64,000 bases of DNA from Mesostigma viride (lineage: Eukaryota > Streptophyta > Mesostigmatophyceae > Mesostigmatales > Mesostigmataceae), in contig RPFO01001401.1 of the NCBI GenBank assembly GCA_009746045.1, positions 1-64,000 of the forward strand. Reading direction: 5' to 3'. The position numbers and the translations under genes are program-made. The notes beneath the pieces were generated by a model. It was not told the DNA's origin. It saw nothing but the letters and a program-made list of their open reading frames with translations, and ran no database searches. Below are positions 59,388-64,000 of this stretch, one piece after another; the stretch's first letter is position 1, and every line of letters begins with the position of its first letter.

Positions 59388-62300
59388 ATTAAGGGACGGC
59401 TGCACACACACGTACATACACCGCGCACGCAAGGGGCAACGGCACTCACATGTACATACACCATGCACGCAAGGGGCGGCTGCACACACACGTACACACA
59501 CCATGCACGCAAGGAGCGACTTCACGCACAGGTACACACACCATGCACGCAAGGTTCGGCTGCACACACATGTACATCCACCGCGCACGCAAGGGGCGGC
59601 TGCACACACATGTACATACACCATGCACGCAAGGGGCGGCTGCACACACATGTACATCCACCGCGCACGCAAGGGGCGAGTGCACACACACGTACACACA
59701 CCGCGCACGCAAGGGGCGGCTGCACACACACGTACACACACCATGCACGCAATTGCCGGCATGCACACACACGTACATCCACCGCGCACGCAAGGGGCAA
59801 CTGCACACACATGTACACACACCGCGCACGCTTGGGGCAGCTGCACTCACATGTACACACACCGCGCACGCAAGGGCCGGCTGCACACACACGTACATAC
59901 ACCGCGCACGCAAGGGGCAACTGCACACACATGTACACACACCGCGCACGCAAGGGGCAACTGCACACACACGTACACACACCGCGCACGCTGGGGCGGC
60001 TGCACACACACGTACCTACACCGCGCACGCAAGGGGCGGCTGCACACACACGTACATCCACCGCGCACGCAAGGGGCAACTGCACACACATGTACACACA
60101 CCGCGCACGCTTGGGGCAGCTGCACTCACATGTACACACACCGCGCACGCAAGGGCCGGCTGCACACACACGTACATCCACCGCGCACGCAAGGGGCAAC
60201 TGCACACACACGTACATACACCGCGCACGCAAGGGGCGGCTGCACACACACGTACACACACCGCGCACGCAAGGGCAACTGCACACACATGTACACACAC
60301 CGCGCACGCTTGGGGCGGCTGCACACACACGTACCTACACCGCGCACGCAAGGGGCGGCTGCACACACACGTACATACACCGCGCACGCAAGGGGCAACT
60401 GCACACACATGTACATACACCGCGCAACCACGGGGCGGCTGCACACACACGTACATACACCGCGCACGCTTGGGGCAGCTGCACTCACATGTACACACAC
60501 CGCGCACGCTTGGGGCGGCTGCACACACACGTACATACACCATGCACGCAAGGGGCTGCACACACACTTACACACACCTTGCACGCAAGGGGCAACTGCA
60601 CACACATGTACATACACCGCGCAACCACGGGGCGGCTGCACACACACGTACATACACCGCGCACGCAAGGGGCGGCTGCACACATACGTACCTACACCGC
60701 GCACGCAAGGGGCGACTGCACACCCATGTACATCCACCGCGCACGCAAGGGCCGGCTGCACACACACGTACACACACCATGCACGCAAGGGCCGGCTGCA
60801 CACACACGTACATACACCGCGCACGCTTGGGGCAGCTGCACACACATGTACACACACCGCGCACGCTTGGGGCAGCTGCACTCACATGTACATACACCGC
60901 GCACGCAAGGGGCAACTGCACACACATGTACACACACCGCGCACGCAAGGGGCAACTGCACACACACGTACACACACCGCGCACGCAAGGGGCGGCTGCA
61001 CACACACGTACCTACACCGCGCACGCAAGGGGCGGCTGCACACACACGTACATCCACCGCGCACGCAAGGGGCAACTGCACACACATGTACACACACCGC
61101 GCACGCTTGGGGCAGCTGCACTCACATGTACACACACCGCGCACGCAAGGGGCGGCTGCACACACACGTACATCCACCGCGCACGCAAGGGGCAACTGCA
61201 CACACACGTACATCCACCGCGCACGCAAGGGGCGGCTGCACACACACGTACACACACCGCGCACGCAAGGGGCAACTGCACACACATGTACACACACGGC
61301 GCACGCTTGGGGCGGCTGCACACACACGTACACACACCATGCACGCAAGGAGCGACTTGACGCACAGGTTCACACACCATGCACGCAAGGTTCGGCTGCA
61401 CACACATGTACATCCACCGCGCACGCAAGGGGGCAACTGCACACACACGTACACCACCGCGCACGCTTGGGGCGGCTGCACAACCACGTACCTACACCGC
61501 GCACGCAAGGGGCGGCTGCACACACACATACATCCACCGCGCACGCAAGGGGCAACTGCACACACATGTACACACACCGCGCACGCTTGGGGCAGCTGCA
61601 CTCACATGTACACACACCGCGCACGCAAGGGCCGGCTGCACACACACGTACATCCACCGCGCACGCAAGGGGCAACTGCACACACACGTACATCCACCGC
61701 GCACGCAAGGGCGGCTGCACACACACGTACACACACCGCGCACGCAAGGGGCAACTGCACACACATGTACACACACCGCGCACGCTTGGGGCGGCTGCAC
61801 ACACACGTACCTACACCGCGCACGCAAGGGCCGGCTGCACACACACGTACATACACCGCGCACGCAAGGGCAACTGCACACACATGTACATACACCGCGC
61901 AACCACGGGGCGGCTGCACACACACGTACATACACCGCGCACGCTTGGGGCAGCTGCACTCACATGTACACACACCGCGCACGCAAGGGGCGACTGCACA
62001 CACATGTACATCCACCGCGCACGCAAGGGCCGGCTGCACACACACGTACACACACCATGCACGCAAGGGCCGGCTGCACACACACGTACATCCACCGCGC
62101 ACGCAAGGGGCGAGTGCACACACACGTACCACACCGCGCACGCAAGGCCGGCTGCACACACACGTACATCCACCGCGCACGCAATTGCCGGCATGCACAC
62201 ACACGTACATCCACCGCGCACGCAAGGGGCAACTGCACACACATGTACACACACTGCGCACGCTTGGGGCAGCTGCACTCACATGTACACACACCGCGCA

Positions 62301-63615
62301 CGCAAGGGCCGGCTGCACACACACGTACATACACCGCGCACGCAAGGGGCAACTGCACACACATGTACACACACCGCGCACGCAAGGGGCAACTGCACAC
62401 ACACGTACACACACCGCGCACGCTTGGGGCGGCTGCACACACACGTACCTACACCGCGCACGCAAGGGCGGCTGCACACACACGTACATCCACCGCGCAC
62501 GCAAGGGGCAACTGCACACACATGTACACACACCGCGCACGCTTGGGCAGCTGCACTCACATGTACACACACCGCGCACGCAAGGGGCGGCTGCACACAC
62601 ACGTACATCCACCGCGCACGCAAGGGGCAACTGCACACACACGTACATCCACCGCGCACGCAAGGGGCGGCTGCACACACACGTACACACACCGCGCACG
62701 CAAGGGGCAACTGCACACACATGTACACACCACCGCGCACGCTTGGGGCGGCTGCACACACACGTACCTACACCGCGCACGCAAGGGGCGGCTGCACACA
62801 CACGTACATACACCGCGCACGCAAGGGCAACTGCACACACATGTACATACACCGCGCACGCAAGGGGCAAACTGCACACACATGTACACACACCGCGCAC
62901 GCAAGGGGCGGACTGCACACACACGTACACACACCGCGCACGCTTGGGGCGGCTGCACACACACGTACCTACACCGCGCACGCAAGGGGCGGCTGCACAC
63001 ACACGTACATCCACCGCGCACGCAAGGGCAACCGCACACACATGTACACACACCGCGCACGCTTGGGGCAGCTGCACTCACATGTACACACACCGCGCAC
63101 GCAAGGGCCGGCTGCACACACACGTACATCCACCGCGCACGCAAGGGGACTGCACACACACGTACATCCACGCGCACGCAAGGGGCGGCTGCACACACAC
63201 GTACACACACCGCGCACGCAAGGGGCAACTGCACACACATGTACAACACACGCGCACGCTTGAGGGCGGCTGCACACAACGTACCTACACGCGCACGCAA
63301 GGGGGCGGCTGCACACACACGTACATACAACCGCGCACGCAAGGGGCAACTGCACACACAATGTACATCACCGCGCAACCACGGGCGGCTGACACACACG
63401 TACATACACCGCGCACGCAAGGGGCAACTGCACACACACATTACACACCCGCGCACGCTTGGGGCGGCTGCACACACACGTACAACACCGCGCACGCAAG
63501 GGGCGGCGCACACACCAGTACATACAACCGCGCACGCAAGGGGCGGCTGCACACACGTACTACACCGCGCACGCAAGGGGCGAGTGCACACACACGTACC
63601 ACACACGCGCACGCA
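59388..63615. repeat. higher-order repeat of ~4.28 kb, copy B
   Basis: The same marker unit lies 1,959 bp in (61347), one base from copy A. The remaining part is 49 bp shorter than in copy A. One 40-bp unit is missing near 61430, and scattered single-base gains and losses explain the rest. Confidence 0.7.
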
Positions 63616-64000
63616 ATTAAGGGACGGCTGCACACACACGTACATACACCGCGCACAGCAAGGGGCAACGGCACTCACAATGTACATCACCATGCACGCA
63701 AGGGGCGGCTGCACACACACGTACACACCCATGCACGCAAGGAGCGACTTCACGCACAGGTACACACACCATGCACGCAAGGTTCGCTGCACACACATGT
63801 ACATCCACCGCGCACTGCAAGGGGCGGCTGCACACAACATGTACATACACCATGCACGCAAGGGGCGGCTGCACACACATGTACATCCAAGCGCACGCAA
63901 GGGCGAGTGCACCACACGTACACACACCGCGCACGCAAGGGGCGGCTGCACACACACGTACACAACACCATGCACGCAAATTGCCGGCATCACACACACG

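Larger units (their letters stand above)
42179..64000. repeat. 40-bp satellite, segment 6, uninterrupted to the window end
   Basis: About 21.8 kb of the 40-bp unit with no mobile element. It has higher-order structure: a private AATTAAGGGACGGC unit recurs at 42827, 45061, 49339, 54869, 55464, 57428, 59388 and 63616. The segment from 45061 to 49338 matches that from 59388 to 63615. Forward frames stay open for up to ~2,930 codons only because neither strand of the unit contains a stop. Confidence 0.95.

Overview
This window is nuclear eukaryotic DNA. It has GT-AG introns, LTR, non-LTR and split-repeat retrotransposons, and tens of kilobases of satellite DNA. No operons, rRNA or confident tRNA genes were found. 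The lineage cannot be fixed. A short plant-type telomere-like stretch, a copia element with an initiator-Met primer site, and a split-direct-repeat element like TOC1/Kangaroo of volvocine algae fit a green alga or related plant lineage, but this is inference. Layout, left end: bases 1-5660 are a 27-28 bp minisatellite (core GCATGCATAAATACCTAGG plus a G run), broken five times by a ~190 bp dispersed block. Bases 5660-7800 are mostly low-copy DNA with GC-rich dyads and a possible promoter. Gene region: bases 7811-8362 are nine 62-bp repeats centred on the 14-bp palindrome CCAACGGCCGTTGG. A four-exon gene follows (8430-18762). It encodes a transposase-derived-looking protein with DYSENY, SDN and HGKG..D motifs, and all its introns are phase 0. 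Its first intron was enlarged by a ~7.06 kb non-LTR retrotransposon (9631-16688) that landed in a (TA)n run. That element has seven 170-bp 5' monomers and a broken reading frame with PHD finger, RING-H2, two zinc fingers, reverse transcriptase and a restriction-like endonuclease. A 442-bp foldback element has split the endonuclease. Bases 18967-20795 hold a telomere-like scrap and a GT-rich simple-repeat region. Right two thirds: from 20921 to the end the DNA is a 40-bp satellite (CA/TG and CG rich) with higher-order repeats of ~1.48 kb and ~4.28 kb. Five mobile elements sit in it between 22.9 and 42.2 kb: a truncated Ty1/copia element (22922-27449, target duplication CACGT), a small non-autonomous LTR element (29046-30878, TACAC), two opposite copies of a 2.01-kb split-direct-repeat element with no target duplication (33031-35041, 40167-42178), and a compound foldback element (36572-37850, TACAT). 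Because the satellite is so regular, the boundaries of all five can be read to the base. The very long open frames in both satellites are artefacts of repeat units that lack stop codons. Frameshifts in the real coding regions sit at C or G runs. The last ~2.5 kb carries many one-base indels relative to an internal duplicate at 45-49 kb, so base accuracy there is doubtful.
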